The translations under genes were made by a program, and so were the position numbers. Shown here piece after piece: positions 1 through 7,723 of a DNA stretch of 25,096 bases. The notes beneath the pieces are model-generated. The model did not search any database and was not told the DNA's origin. It worked only from the letters and a program-made list of their open reading frames with translations. Location of the stretch: contig DAHUZG010000124.1 of assembly GCA_027306715.1 (NCBI GenBank), positions 1 to 25,096 of the forward strand. The letters run 5' to 3'. Within the stretch, counting starts at the first letter, position 1. The number at the start of each line of letters is the position of its first letter. The DNA is from Acidimicrobiaceae bacterium. Lineage in GTDB: Bacteria > Actinomycetota > Acidimicrobiia > Acidimicrobiales > Bog-793.

Positions 1-2009
1 CGGGCGGTGACGGCGGCGATGCGGGCTAGCTCGTCGGCGGTGATGTTGTCGAGGTCGGGGCGGGGGGAGGGGACCGGGACCGACGCCACCAGCTGTTCCC
101 GGCCCTCCAGGGTGTCGATGCGCGCCACCTTGCCGCCGTCGACAAAGCCCACCTGGCGGTGGCGCTGCTCGGGAACCGAGCCGGCGACACCGACACCGAT
201 CTCGGGAACGGGCCGGCGGGACAGCCCGACGACGCGGACGTTGATCACCTCGACCGGCTCGTTCGGCGCCGAGTGGCCGAAGCGCTCGAGGTGCAAGGCG
301 TCGAAGACCGAACGGATCGCCGACTTGTCCTCGGTGGCGAGCAGCCCCGTCTCGAGCGGCGTGCGCAGCGTGAACTCCTGGCCGAGGTAGCGCAGGTCGA
401 GGTAGGTCTCGAAGCCGACGCTCTCGGGAAGCACCTGCTCGGCCTCGAGCAGCTGGCGGGCCTCGTGCTCCATCTCTGCCACGACCCCGCCGAGCTCGGC
501 GCAGGAGAGCTCGTCGAGGCGCTGGTAGCAGGTGCGCACGAAATCGTGGCGGATGTCTGCCAGCAGCATCCCGAGAGCGGAGAAATGCCCCGGGAAGACC
601 GGGATGACGACGATCGGGATGTGCAGGTCGCGGGCGATCGCGCAGGCGTGCAGCGGCCCTGCGCCGCCGAAGGCGACAAGGGCGCAGTCGCGGGGGTCGA
701 GGCCGCGGTCTATCGAGACGGCGCGCACCGCCAGCGCCATCTTGTTGACAGCGATGTCGACGATCGCCCGCGCCGTCGAGTCGGCGTCGAGGCCGAGGGC
801 GAGGCCGATCTGCTCGACGAGGGCCTTCGAGGCGGACTCGACGTCGAGCGGCATCTCGCCCCCGAGGAAGTTCGCCGGGCCGAGGCGCCCGAGCACGGCG
901 TTGGCGTCGGTCACCGTCGGGCGCTCGCCGCCCCAGCCGTAGCAGATCGGCCCGGGGTGGCCGCCGGCGCTCTCGGGCCCGACACCGAGCGCCCCGACCT
1001 CGTCGAGATGGGCGATGCTGCCGCCGCCGGCGCCGACCTCGATGACGTCGACCACCGGCAGCATCACCGGGTGGCCGCTCATCGCGTTGCCGACGAAGTA
1101 CGAGTCCGACATCTCCGGCAGCCCGTGGCGGACGAGAGCCGCCTTGGCGGTGGTGCCTCCCATGTCGAAGGCGACCGCCTGCTCGAAGCCGAGGCGCTCG
1201 GCGAGGGCGGCGGCGGCGATCGCCCCGCCGACCGGCCCCGACTCCATCGTCCGCGCCGGCTGGGCGCGCGCCGTCAGCGGCGTCATCACCCCGCCGTTCG
1301 ACTGCATGATGAAGACTCGGCCGGAGAAGGACTTCTCGGTGAGCATCTCCGCCAGCGCCTCGAGGTAGCTCGACACCCGCGGCCCGACGTAGGCGTTGAT
1401 CACGGTGGTCGAGGTGCGCTCGTACTCGCGGTACTCGCGCATCAGCTGGTGGCTGAGCGAGACGAACAGCTCGGGGGCGTGCTCGGCGATCAGCTCACCG
1501 GTGCGGCGCTCGTGCTCGGGGTTGACATAGGAGTGCAGGTAGCAGACGGCGATCGACTCGGCGCCGGCGGCGCGGGCGGCGGCGACGGCGGCGAGCACGC
1601 TCGCCTCGTCGAGCGGCGTGCGCACCTCGCCGCCGGCCATCACCCGCTCGTCGATCTCGTAGGTCCGCCGGCGGGGCACGAACGGCCGCGGCCGGTGGAA
1701 GAAGAGGTTGTAGGACTCCGGGCGGTTGCCGCGCCCGATCCGGTAGACGTCGCGGGTGCCGCGGGTGACGAAGAGGGCGGTGGTGGCGCCCTTGCGCTCG
1801 ATGGCGGTGTTGATGGCGACGGTCGAGCCGTGCACGAACTCCGCCGCGGCCGGCACCGGCACCTCGCTCTTGTCGAGGCAACGGGCGATCCCGTCGGTCA
1901 GCCGGGCGGGATCGGTGTAGGACTTGCCGTGGAAGATGCGGCCAGTCGCCGGGTCGTAGGCGACGAGGTCGGTGAAGGTGCCGCCGATGTCGGTCGCGAT
2001 CAGTGTCAA
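1..2009 (-). CDS. hyuA: Hydantoinase A / 5-oxoprolinase family protein, 3' end outside window
   Basis: Members of this family are the ATP-dependent subunit for ring opening of hydantoins, 5-oxoproline and, in relatives, acetone carboxylation. The reading frame is open for 669 codons and leaves the left edge, so only about the last 20-40 residues should be missing if it matches the usual ~690. The N-terminal phosphate motif DIGGTFTD is at residues 7-14. The second ASKHA-type phosphate motif, FDMGGTTAK, begins at residue 281, followed by EVGAGGGSIA. The start is TTG at 2009, chosen because GGAG lies 5 nt upstream and the DIGGTFTD motif begins almost at once, as in homologues. It is the third gene after the ABC ATPase and permease, 99 bp from the permease. 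A partner hyuB-type gene, if present, must lie beyond the left edge. The family is certain; the substrate (hydantoin, oxoproline or another cyclic amide) cannot be read from the sequence. Confidence 0.9.
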   Translation of the reverse strand, partial: MTLIATDIGGTFTDLVAYDPATGRIFHGKSYTDPARLTDGIARCLDKSEVPVPAAAEFVHGSTVAINTAIERKGATTALFVTRGTRDVYRIGRGNRPESYNLFFHRPRPFVPRRRTYEIDERVMAGGEVRTPLDEASVLAAVAAARAAGAESIAVCYLHSYVNPEHERRTGELIAEHAPELFVSLSHQLMREYREYERTSTTVINAYVGPRVSSYLEALAEMLTEKSFSGRVFIMQSNGGVMTPLTARAQPARTMESGPVGGAIAAAALAERLGFEQAVAFDMGGTTAKAALVRHGLPEMSDSYFVGNAMSGHPVMLPVVDVIEVGAGGGSIAHLDEVGALGVGPESAGGHPGPICYGWGGERPTVTDANAVLGRLGPANFLGGEMPLDVESASKALVEQIGLALGLDADSTARAIVDIAVNKMALAVRAVSIDRGLDPRDCALVAFGGAGPLHACAIARDLHIPIVVIPVFPGHFSALGMLLADIRHDFVRTCYQRLDELSCAELGGVVAEMEHEARQLLEAEQVLPESVGFETYLDLRYLGQEFTLRTPLETGLLATEDKSAIRSVFDALHLERFGHSAPNEPVEVINVRVVGLSRRPVPEIGVGVAGSVPEQRHRQVGFVDGGKVARIDTLEGREQLVASVPVPSPRPDLDNITADELARIAAVTA

Positions 2010-2045
2010 CAGATCTCCGTTTCCTCGTAGGTCGTGAGCTGCGGT

Positions 2046-2087
2046 GGCGCGCACCGGGCGGGCGGGGGCGCGCACCGGGCGGGCGGG
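2046..2087. repeat. 21-bp perfect tandem duplication
   Basis: Two adjacent identical 21-bp copies (2046-2066 and 2067-2087) begin with GGCGCGCACCGGG. They fill nearly half of the 99-bp gap between the permease stop and the hydantoinase start. This looks like a slippage duplication; no function is evident. Confidence 0.8.
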
Positions 2088-2108
2088 CTCCCGGCGGAGT
2101 CGGGCACG

Positions 2109-2957
2109 TCAGATCCGCCAGCGGTCGGCGCGCTGGGCGAAGGCCTTCAAGATCCCGGTGAGGACGAGCGAGGCGCCGGCGAAGACGAAGACGCCGACGA
2201 AGGCGTTGGCGGTGTTGAGGGTGAAGCCGGAGGCGACGATCAGGCCGCCGACGCCGTTCTGGCCGACGAAGTACTCGGCGACGACGACACCGATGAGAGC
2301 CTGGGCGAGTCCCTGGCGCACGCCGGAGATGATCGACGGCACGGCGCCGGGAAGGGCGACGGTGCGCAGCACGTCGATGTTCGTCCCGAGGAAGCTGCGG
2401 GCGACGTTGAAGCAATTCCGGTCGAGGGTGCGCACGCCGGCAGCGACGTTGATGATGATCGGGAAGACCGCTGTCAAGAAGACGATCACGACCTGGGCGG
2501 TGAAGCCGATCCCGACCCAGACGGTGATGAGCGGCGTGAGCGCGATCCGCGGCGCGGCATAGAGGATCGAGACGAACGGATCGACGGCGGCGTCGACGCG
2601 GGGGTTCCAGCCGACCACGATCCCGACGCCGAGGCCGACGAGGAGCGAGAAGCCGAAGCCGACGCCGAACAGCCCGGCGGTCTCGGCGACCGCCTTGCCG
2701 AGCACCCCGGTGCTGATCAAGCTCCCCGCGGCGTGCCAGATCGCCGACGGCGAGCTCGCCGCCAACGGGTTGATCCAGTGCTCGTCGGCGGCGAACTGCC
2801 AGAACACGAGCATGGCGACGATGGCGACGGTGCCGATCGCCAGCCGCTCCGGGCGCGAGACGACGCGGATGCGCGCCACCCGGCGGCGTCCGAGCGGCCC
2901 CCGGGCAGCCCCGCCGGCAGCGAGCGGGTCGGTCGGGGCGGTCGGTCCGGCGATCAC
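2109..2957 (-). CDS. ABC transporter permease, SsuC/TauC type
   Basis: Inner-membrane subunit of a nitrate/sulfonate/taurine-type importer, 282 residues. A basic N-terminal tail (to about residue 38) is followed by roughly six hydrophobic spans, starting at about 40-55 and 97-116. The cytoplasmic EAA loop that docks with the ATPase is seen at about residues 185-218, with the conserved core ALPGAVPSIISGVRQGLA. The start is GTG at 2957, overlapping the ATPase stop by 4 nt (GTGA), which indicates translational coupling. Members of this family import sulfonates, taurine, thiamine precursors, aromatic acids and other small anions, so the substrate is open. The periplasmic binding protein expected for such a system is not encoded with a signal peptide anywhere nearby. 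Confidence 0.92.
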   Translation of the reverse strand: MIAGPTAPTDPLAAGGAARGPLGRRRVARIRVVSRPERLAIGTVAIVAMLVFWQFAADEHWINPLAASSPSAIWHAAGSLISTGVLGKAVAETAGLFGVGFGFSLLVGLGVGIVVGWNPRVDAAVDPFVSILYAAPRIALTPLITVWVGIGFTAQVVIVFLTAVFPIIINVAAGVRTLDRNCFNVARSFLGTNIDVLRTVALPGAVPSIISGVRQGLAQALIGVVVAEYFVGQNGVGGLIVASGFTLNTANAFVGVFVFAGASLVLTGILKAFAQRADRWRI

Positions 2958-3883
2958 CGGCGGTCCTCGTCTCGGCCCGGTCCGGCGAGCCCGACGCCGG
3001 TGACGCCGGCGGCCCCCGGCGGCTCGCCCGGTGATGTCGCGGCCGGGCGCAGCGAGTGGCGCAGGAGCTGAGCGAGCTCGCGGAACTCCTGCTTCTCGGT
3101 GACGTCACGCGACCGCGGACGGTCGAAGGGGACGTCGATCATCCCGGCGATGCGGCCGGGACGGGCGCTCATCATCGCCACCCGGTCGCCGAGCAGCAGC
3201 GCCTCGTCGATGTCATGGGTGATGAACAGCGTCGCCACCCCGGTGCGCGAGGTGAGGGCGCAGAGCTCGTCCTGCATCGCCTCGCGGGTGAGCGCGTCGA
3301 GCGCCCCGAAGGGCTCGTCCATGAGCAGCAGCTCGGGCCGCGTGGCCAGCGCCCGGGCGAGGTTCACCCGCTGCTGCATGCCGCCGGAGAGCTCGTGGGG
3401 GTAGAGGTCCTCGGAGCCGCCGAGCCCGACGAGGGCGATCGCCTCGGCGGCGAGCGCCGGGCGGCGCTCGCGGGGGATGCGGCGCTCGAGCTCGAGGCCG
3501 TACTCGACGTTGCGCCGGACGGTCCGCCACGGCAGCAGAGAGGCGTGCTGGAAGACGACCGCCCGGTCGGCCCCCGGCCCCTCGACAGGCCGGCCGTTGA
3601 CGACGATCGTGCCGGAGTCGTAGCCGAGAAGCCCGGCGACGCAGCCGAGAAGCGTCGACTTGCCGCACCCGGAAGGACCGATGACGGTGAGCAGCTCGCC
3701 CGGCCGCAGCGAGAGCCAGACGTCCTCGAGAACGGCGACGGTCCTCGTCTCGCGCCCGGAGCGGCGGCTGAAGCTCTTCGAGAGCTGCTCGACGCGAAGA
3801 AGCGAAGGGGCGGCGCCGTCCTCGCCGGCTGCTCGGATGCCCGGCTCTCGAGCGCTCGCCTCTCGAGCTGCTGGCTCGGCCAA
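2954..3883 (-). CDS. ABC transporter ATP-binding protein, SsuB/TauB type
   Basis: Energises the permease encoded immediately downstream. All nucleotide-binding motifs are present: Walker A GPSGCGKST at residues 69-77, Q-loop glutamine at 112 (FQHASLLPW), signature LSGGMQQR at 165-172, Walker B LLLMDEP at 185-191 and the switch histidine at 223 (ITHDID). The FQHASLLPW and MDEPFGALD forms are typical of the nitrate/sulfonate/taurine subfamily. The start is taken as TTG at 3883, with a purine-rich GGGGGAGAG directly before it. The spacing is short, so the start is uncertain by a few codons; the first ~25 residues are a non-conserved leader. It is the first gene of the operon ATPase-permease-hydantoinase. 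Confidence 0.92.
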   Translation of the reverse strand: MAEPAAREASAREPGIRAAGEDGAAPSLLRVEQLSKSFSRRSGRETRTVAVLEDVWLSLRPGELLTVIGPSGCGKSTLLGCVAGLLGYDSGTIVVNGRPVEGPGADRAVVFQHASLLPWRTVRRNVEYGLELERRIPRERRPALAAEAIALVGLGGSEDLYPHELSGGMQQRVNLARALATRPELLLMDEPFGALDALTREAMQDELCALTSRTGVATLFITHDIDEALLLGDRVAMMSARPGRIAGMIDVPFDRPRSRDVTEKQEFRELAQLLRHSLRPAATSPGEPPGAAGVTGVGLAGPGRDEDRR

Positions 3884-3935
3884 CTCTCCCCCCGTCTTAG
3901 CCGGCCCGGTCTGGCTGCCCCGGCAAGGGCCGGCA

Positions 3936-3951
3936 AAAGTGGATACACTTT
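3936..3951. promoter_or_regulatory. Dyad in divergent promoter region, candidate operator
   Basis: AAAGTG and CACTTT form perfect 6-bp arms around GATA. The dyad sits between the ATPase start (3883, minus) and the decarboxylase-like start (4062, plus). It overlaps the predicted minus-strand -10 box and also contains TACACT (3944-3949), which could act as a plus-strand -10. A repressor bound here could control both directions. The local IclR or GntR protein is a candidate binder by proximity only. Confidence 0.45.
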
Positions 3952-3976
3952 ACCGCGTTCACCGGCTGCGCCGCAA
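3947..3976 (-). promoter_or_regulatory. Predicted promoter of the ABC/hydantoinase operon
   Basis: On the minus strand, TTGCGG (3976-3971) and TAAAGT (3952-3947) are separated by 18 bp. The -35 matches only the TTG of the consensus; the -10 matches 4 of 6 positions. This would give a leader of roughly 55 nt before the TTG start at 3883. Confidence 0.4.
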
Positions 3977-4061
3977 TTGGGGGTCCCGAGATGCCGTACC
4001 TCGCGAAGCTCGCCGAGCGTTTGCGAGCCGGCGAGGAAGCGTCTCGCTAAGGAGGACTGTC

Positions 4062-5030
4062 ATGGCCAAGCTCCAGCTCACCCTCGCCTGCGGCGACTAC
4101 GAGATCATGCGCCCGCTCGCCGAAGGCGCCGTCGAGGCGGAGGGCATCGACCTCACGGTGCTGCGGCGCGACCGCGCCCGCATCTTGCAGTCGGCGCGGC
4201 GCGACGAGTGCGACATGGCGGAGTTCAACATCGTCGCCTACTTCTGCGACAGCGAGAGCGACCCCGACCTGTTCGCCCTGCCGGTCTTCCCGCACCGCCG
4301 CTTCCGGCTCGGCTTCGTCTTCGTCAACACCGGGGCGGGGATCCGCGAGCCGGCCGATCTCATCGGCAAGACCGTCGCCGTGCGCGGAGAGCGCCCGGCC
4401 GCCGTGATCTGGATGCGCGGCATCCTGAACGAGCACTTCGGGGTCCCCTACGACTCGGTCCGCTACCTCGACCCGATGGGGATGCTCGCCGGGCAGGACG
4501 CCGGCGCCGGCTCGGGCCGGGCGCCGCGCCGGCGCGTCGACGAGATGCTGCTCGCCGGCGAGATCGACGCCTTCCTCTCCCCCGGCCTGCCGCCGGCGTT
4601 CCTCGCCGGCGATCCCCGAATCGGGCGGCTCTTCCCCGACTTCGAGCAACGCGACCGCGAGTACTACGAGAAGACCGGCATCTTCCCGATCATGCACGCG
4701 GTGACGATCCGGCGCAGCCTGCTCGAGCGGGCGCCGTGGGCGGCGCCGAACCTGCTGCGCGCCTTCGAGGAGTCCAAGCGCCTCGCCTACGAGCGGAACC
4801 GGAACCCGCGCGCCATGCCGCTGGCGTTCTTCCAGCGCGCCTGGGAAGACCAGCGGAGCCTGCTCGGTTCCGACCCGTGGCGCTACGGGCTCAACGAGGA
4901 GACCCGGCCGAACCTCGCCACGGTGCTGCGTTACGCCGGCGAGCAGGGACTCCTGCAGCGCGAGCGCAGCGTCGACGAGCTGTTCGTCGACATCGACGAG
5001 TCGCAGCTGGAGCGCTTCGAGGACGTCTGA
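4062..5030 (+). CDS. 4,5-dihydroxyphthalate decarboxylase-like / periplasmic-binding-fold protein
   Basis: 322 residues, resembling 4,5-dihydroxyphthalate decarboxylase. The match begins at the N-terminus with LTLACGDYEIMRPL and continues with VFPHRRFRLGFVFVNTGAGI, REPADLIGKTVAVRGE, AVIWMRGILNEHFGVP and a C-terminal GLLQRERSVDELF. The decarboxylase shares the type II periplasmic-binding-protein fold, so many relatives are annotated as ABC substrate-binding proteins. No signal peptide or lipobox is visible, and none appears upstream of the start. This favours a cytoplasmic enzyme over the missing binding protein of the adjacent transporter. The ATG at 4062 has AAGGAGG about 7 nt upstream, a strong ribosome binding site. 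It is divergent from the ABC/hydantoinase operon. The family match is good; the exact reaction is unproven. Confidence 0.8.
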   Translation: MAKLQLTLACGDYEIMRPLAEGAVEAEGIDLTVLRRDRARILQSARRDECDMAEFNIVAYFCDSESDPDLFALPVFPHRRFRLGFVFVNTGAGIREPADLIGKTVAVRGERPAAVIWMRGILNEHFGVPYDSVRYLDPMGMLAGQDAGAGSGRAPRRRVDEMLLAGEIDAFLSPGLPPAFLAGDPRIGRLFPDFEQRDREYYEKTGIFPIMHAVTIRRSLLERAPWAAPNLLRAFEESKRLAYERNRNPRAMPLAFFQRAWEDQRSLLGSDPWRYGLNEETRPNLATVLRYAGEQGLLQRERSVDELFVDIDESQLERFEDV

Positions 5031-5047
5031 GCCCCCGCCGGGCGCCC

Positions 5048-5076
5048 CCGGCCCCAGCTGGGTGGCGCCGGGCCGG
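5048..5076. terminator. GC-rich hairpin between convergent genes
   Basis: CCGGCCC (5048-5054) and GGGCCGG (5070-5076) can pair across a 15-nt loop, and a 10-bp palindrome CCCAGCTGGG (5053-5062) overlaps. It lies in the 66-bp gap between two convergent stops, where a bidirectional terminator is expected. There is no T-tract on either side, so intrinsic termination is doubtful. Confidence 0.3.
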
Positions 5077-5096
5077 CTGGCTGAGCCGGAGCGCCC

Positions 5097-5960
5097 TCAG
5101 CTCAGCTCGGCCCCGTGGCGCAGCGCTTCGCTGGCGCGCGCGGCGACCTCGAGCACGGCGGCGACGACCTCGCTCTCGCGCCCCTCGAGCCGGCTCGCCG
5201 GCATCGCCACGGTGAGCGCGGCGATGTTGCCGACGGCATCGCGCACGACAGCACCCACAGCAGAGATCCCTTCGGCGTGCTCCTCGCGGTCGATAGCCAC
5301 CCCGCTCTGCCGTACCCTCTCGAGCTCGGCGAGCAGCAAATCCCGCTCGACGATGGTGCTCGGCGTGAGCCGCTCGAGCTCGGCCGGCAGCACCGCCGCG
5401 AGCTGCGGCGGTGCCAGCTCGGCGAGCAGCGCCTTGCCGTTGGCGGTGCAGTGGACCGGGAAGCACGAGCCGACGAGCGAGACCGCCCGCAGGCCGGCGC
5501 CGCTGATCACCTGGTCGAGGAAGCGCACGCTGCAACCGTCGAGCACGGCCAGGCTGGCACCCTCCTCGAGCCGGCGTGACAGCTGCTCGAGGAACGGCCG
5601 CAGGACCGGCACGAGGCGCGGGCCGGAGACCGCCGCCAGCCGGGCCAGCTCGGGGCCGAGGCGGAGCCGCCCGTAGCCGGGGCCCTGGGCGACGAACCCG
5701 GCGTCGCGAAGCGTGTGCACGATCCGGTGCACGGTCGAGCGCGGCAGCTCGCAACGCTCGGCGATCTCGCCGAGGCTCATCACGCCCGCCGAGTCGCCGA
5801 GGGCACGGAGGATCCCGATCGCCCGCTCGAGCACGGCGATCCCACCCGAGCGGCCCTCGCACGAAGCGCCGTCTCCCGCGGCCGCGCCGCCTGCACCGCC
5901 CGAGGGGTGGGCGAGATCGTGCACCTCGAGGTGCGCGGCGGCAGCGTCTGCTCCCCTCAC
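5097..5960 (-). CDS. IclR-family transcriptional regulator
   Basis: Controls catabolic genes by binding small organic acids through its C-terminal domain. An N-terminal winged helix-turn-helix spans about residues 41-100 (IAVLERAIGILRAL, then SLGEIAERCELPRSTVHRIV). The IclR effector domain follows, with CTANGKALLAEL and DREEHAEGISAVGAVV. The start is GTG at 5960, chosen because GGAG lies 8 nt upstream; it gives 287 residues and starts 14 nt after the stop of the double-cyclase gene. A second in-frame GTG at 5924 would give 275 residues but has no clear ribosome binding site. It is the last gene of the dehydrogenase-cyclase-IclR operon, so it probably regulates that operon, and perhaps the divergent promoter at 3884-4061. 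Confidence 0.92.
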   Translation of the reverse strand: MRGADAAAAHLEVHDLAHPSGGAGGAAAGDGASCEGRSGGIAVLERAIGILRALGDSAGVMSLGEIAERCELPRSTVHRIVHTLRDAGFVAQGPGYGRLRLGPELARLAAVSGPRLVPVLRPFLEQLSRRLEEGASLAVLDGCSVRFLDQVISGAGLRAVSLVGSCFPVHCTANGKALLAELAPPQLAAVLPAELERLTPSTIVERDLLLAELERVRQSGVAIDREEHAEGISAVGAVVRDAVGNIAALTVAMPASRLEGRESEVVAAVLEVAARASEALRHGAELS

Positions 5961-5974
5961 CGGACCGGCTCCGG

Positions 5975-7645
5975 TCAGTACGGCTCGCCGGGCTCGATGC
6001 GGTACTCGCCGCTCGGGTCGATCGCCGCCACGACGCGCACTCCGCTCCCGTCGCCGCCGATCCAGCGCCACGGGAAGGCCATGAACGTGCAGCGGCGCCC
6101 GGTCACGGCGTCGAGATCGCCGCCGATGTTCTCGATGCCGGGGATCCCGTTCCCCATGAGCGTCTTGTGCGACGGCTCCCACTTCGGGAAGTCCTCGGAG
6201 ACCTCGCGCCCGGTGAGCGAGCGGTACTCCTCGATGAGGTGCGGGTGCGACGGCCCCGGCCCGTGATTGACGAGCTTGGTCCCGAGCGGGTGGTCGAGCG
6301 CCTGCACGCCGACGCCGACGAGCTTGACGCCTCGCTCGACGAGCCAGCGCGCCGCCGGCTCGTAGAGCCCCGGCGAGTAGGCGAAGTAGTCGTCGTTGTC
6401 GCCCCACAGGTGGTGGCTGCCGGTGTTGATCATGACGATGTCGTTCGGCTGGATCGCCGGCCGCGCCGCCTCGAGGTCCTCGGGGGTGATCACGCCCCAC
6501 TTCCCCTTCGGGATCGAGACGGCGACGCCTGTGCCGAAGAAGCGCCACAGCTCGTAGTCGCTTATCGACGGCCAGTCCTCGGTGACGTGGATCGGGGCGT
6601 CCATGTGGGTCCCGCGGTGCATGATCCCGTCGAGCTCGAACATCGACACGCCGTGCATCGAGTGGAGCAGCCGCGGGTGGACCTGGATGCCCGGCGCCGA
6701 CGGCCATTCCGGCATCCCGTGACCCCAGACGTGGGTGAGGTCGACGAGCTCGAGGCCGCCGGCTGCGCTGTGGCCGGCGGCGTCGGGGCCGGCGGCGGCG
6801 GGGGCGGGAAGGCCTGGTCCGTCGCCGCGCTCGATGCGGTACTCCCCGCCGGGGTCGGCGAGGGCGACGAGACGGATCTGGCAGGCGTCGCCGCCGGGCC
6901 AGCGCCAGGGCATCGCCTGCAGCGTGACGCGGTGGCCGAGGAGCGCGGCGACGTCGCCGCCGACGTTCTCGATCGTCGGGATGCCGGCCTCGAGCAGGAG
7001 GCGATGAGCCGGGTTCCACTCGGGGAACGCCCGCGCCGGGTCGACGCCGGTGCGCTCGCGGTAGCGCTGCGGGAGGTAGCGCGCCGTCGGCCCGTTGCGG
7101 TGGGCGCCGAGCGATGTCGCCAGGGGGTGGTCGACGCTGGCGGTGTCGATGCCGACGAGCTTGGCGCCGCGGTCGACGAGCAGTTGCGCCGCCTCCTTGG
7201 AGAGCCCCGGCGCGTGGGCGAAGTAGCGCTGGCTGTCGGAGTAGTGGCGGTGCCAGCCGGTGACGACAAGGACGATGTCGCCCGGGCGGATGGAGGCGCC
7301 GGCGAGGTCCTCGGGCCGGACGAGGTCCCACTCCTCCTTCTCGCAGCCGATCACGACGCCGGTGCCGAAGAAGGTCCCGAGCGGCAGCTCGCCGACCCCC
7401 GCCGCCCGCTGGACGAGGTGGTGCGGAGCGTTGACGTGGGTGCCGGTGTGCATGATCGTGCGGATGCGGTGGCTCAGCACTCCGTGCTCGGAGTGGTTCA
7501 CCTGGCGCTTGATCACCGGGTCCTCGAAGCCCGGCAGGGTCGGGGCGCCGGAGCCCCAGGGGTGGCTGAGCTCGTACAGCCGGAGCCGGCTCACCGGGTC
7601 CTCGACGTAGCGGTACATCGGGTCGAGCGCAGTCGTCGTGCTCAC
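5975..7645 (-). CDS. Tandem double-domain cyclase family / metal-dependent hydrolase
   Basis: 556 residues, about twice the usual length for the cyclase family (kynurenine formamidase, isatin hydrolase and relatives). Two complete domains are fused: about 22-272 and 298-551, joined by an Ala/Pro/Gly linker (about 273-297). Each has the family metal-binding motif: HTGTHVNAPHH at 66-76 and HRGTHMDAPIH at 343-353. The motif aspartate is asparagine in domain 1 (N72) and intact in domain 2 (D349). Both domains also carry ENxGGD (226-231 and 505-510) and end in PWRWxGGD...DPxGEYRIE. The family hydrolyses cyclic or N-acyl amides using Zn or Mn. The start is GTG at 7645 with GAGGAGG 8 nt upstream. 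It lies between the dehydrogenase (78 bp upstream) and IclR (14 bp downstream). The substrate is unknown. Confidence 0.9.
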   Translation of the reverse strand: MSTTTALDPMYRYVEDPVSRLRLYELSHPWGSGAPTLPGFEDPVIKRQVNHSEHGVLSHRIRTIMHTGTHVNAPHHLVQRAAGVGELPLGTFFGTGVVIGCEKEEWDLVRPEDLAGASIRPGDIVLVVTGWHRHYSDSQRYFAHAPGLSKEAAQLLVDRGAKLVGIDTASVDHPLATSLGAHRNGPTARYLPQRYRERTGVDPARAFPEWNPAHRLLLEAGIPTIENVGGDVAALLGHRVTLQAMPWRWPGGDACQIRLVALADPGGEYRIERGDGPGLPAPAAAGPDAAGHSAAGGLELVDLTHVWGHGMPEWPSAPGIQVHPRLLHSMHGVSMFELDGIMHRGTHMDAPIHVTEDWPSISDYELWRFFGTGVAVSIPKGKWGVITPEDLEAARPAIQPNDIVMINTGSHHLWGDNDDYFAYSPGLYEPAARWLVERGVKLVGVGVQALDHPLGTKLVNHGPGPSHPHLIEEYRSLTGREVSEDFPKWEPSHKTLMGNGIPGIENIGGDLDAVTGRRCTFMAFPWRWIGGDGSGVRVVAAIDPSGEYRIEPGEPY

Positions 7646-7723
7646 CTGAACGGCCTCCTCGCCGGCGCTGTCGGCAGCTCCCCGCGCGGTGCCGGCCCCG
7701 GCGGGAGCGTTCCCGAAGGCGCC

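Noticed and set aside
159..2030. A 623-codon open frame on the plus strand opposite the hydantoinase gene
   Set aside because: It is rich in Arg/Ala/Asp/Gly with no recognisable domain, and the minus frame has clear family motifs throughout. High GC content makes such antisense frames common.
5048..5076. A confident rho-independent terminator between the decarboxylase-like gene and IclR
   Set aside because: The hairpin is GC-rich but lacks a T-run on both strands, so it is listed only with low confidence.
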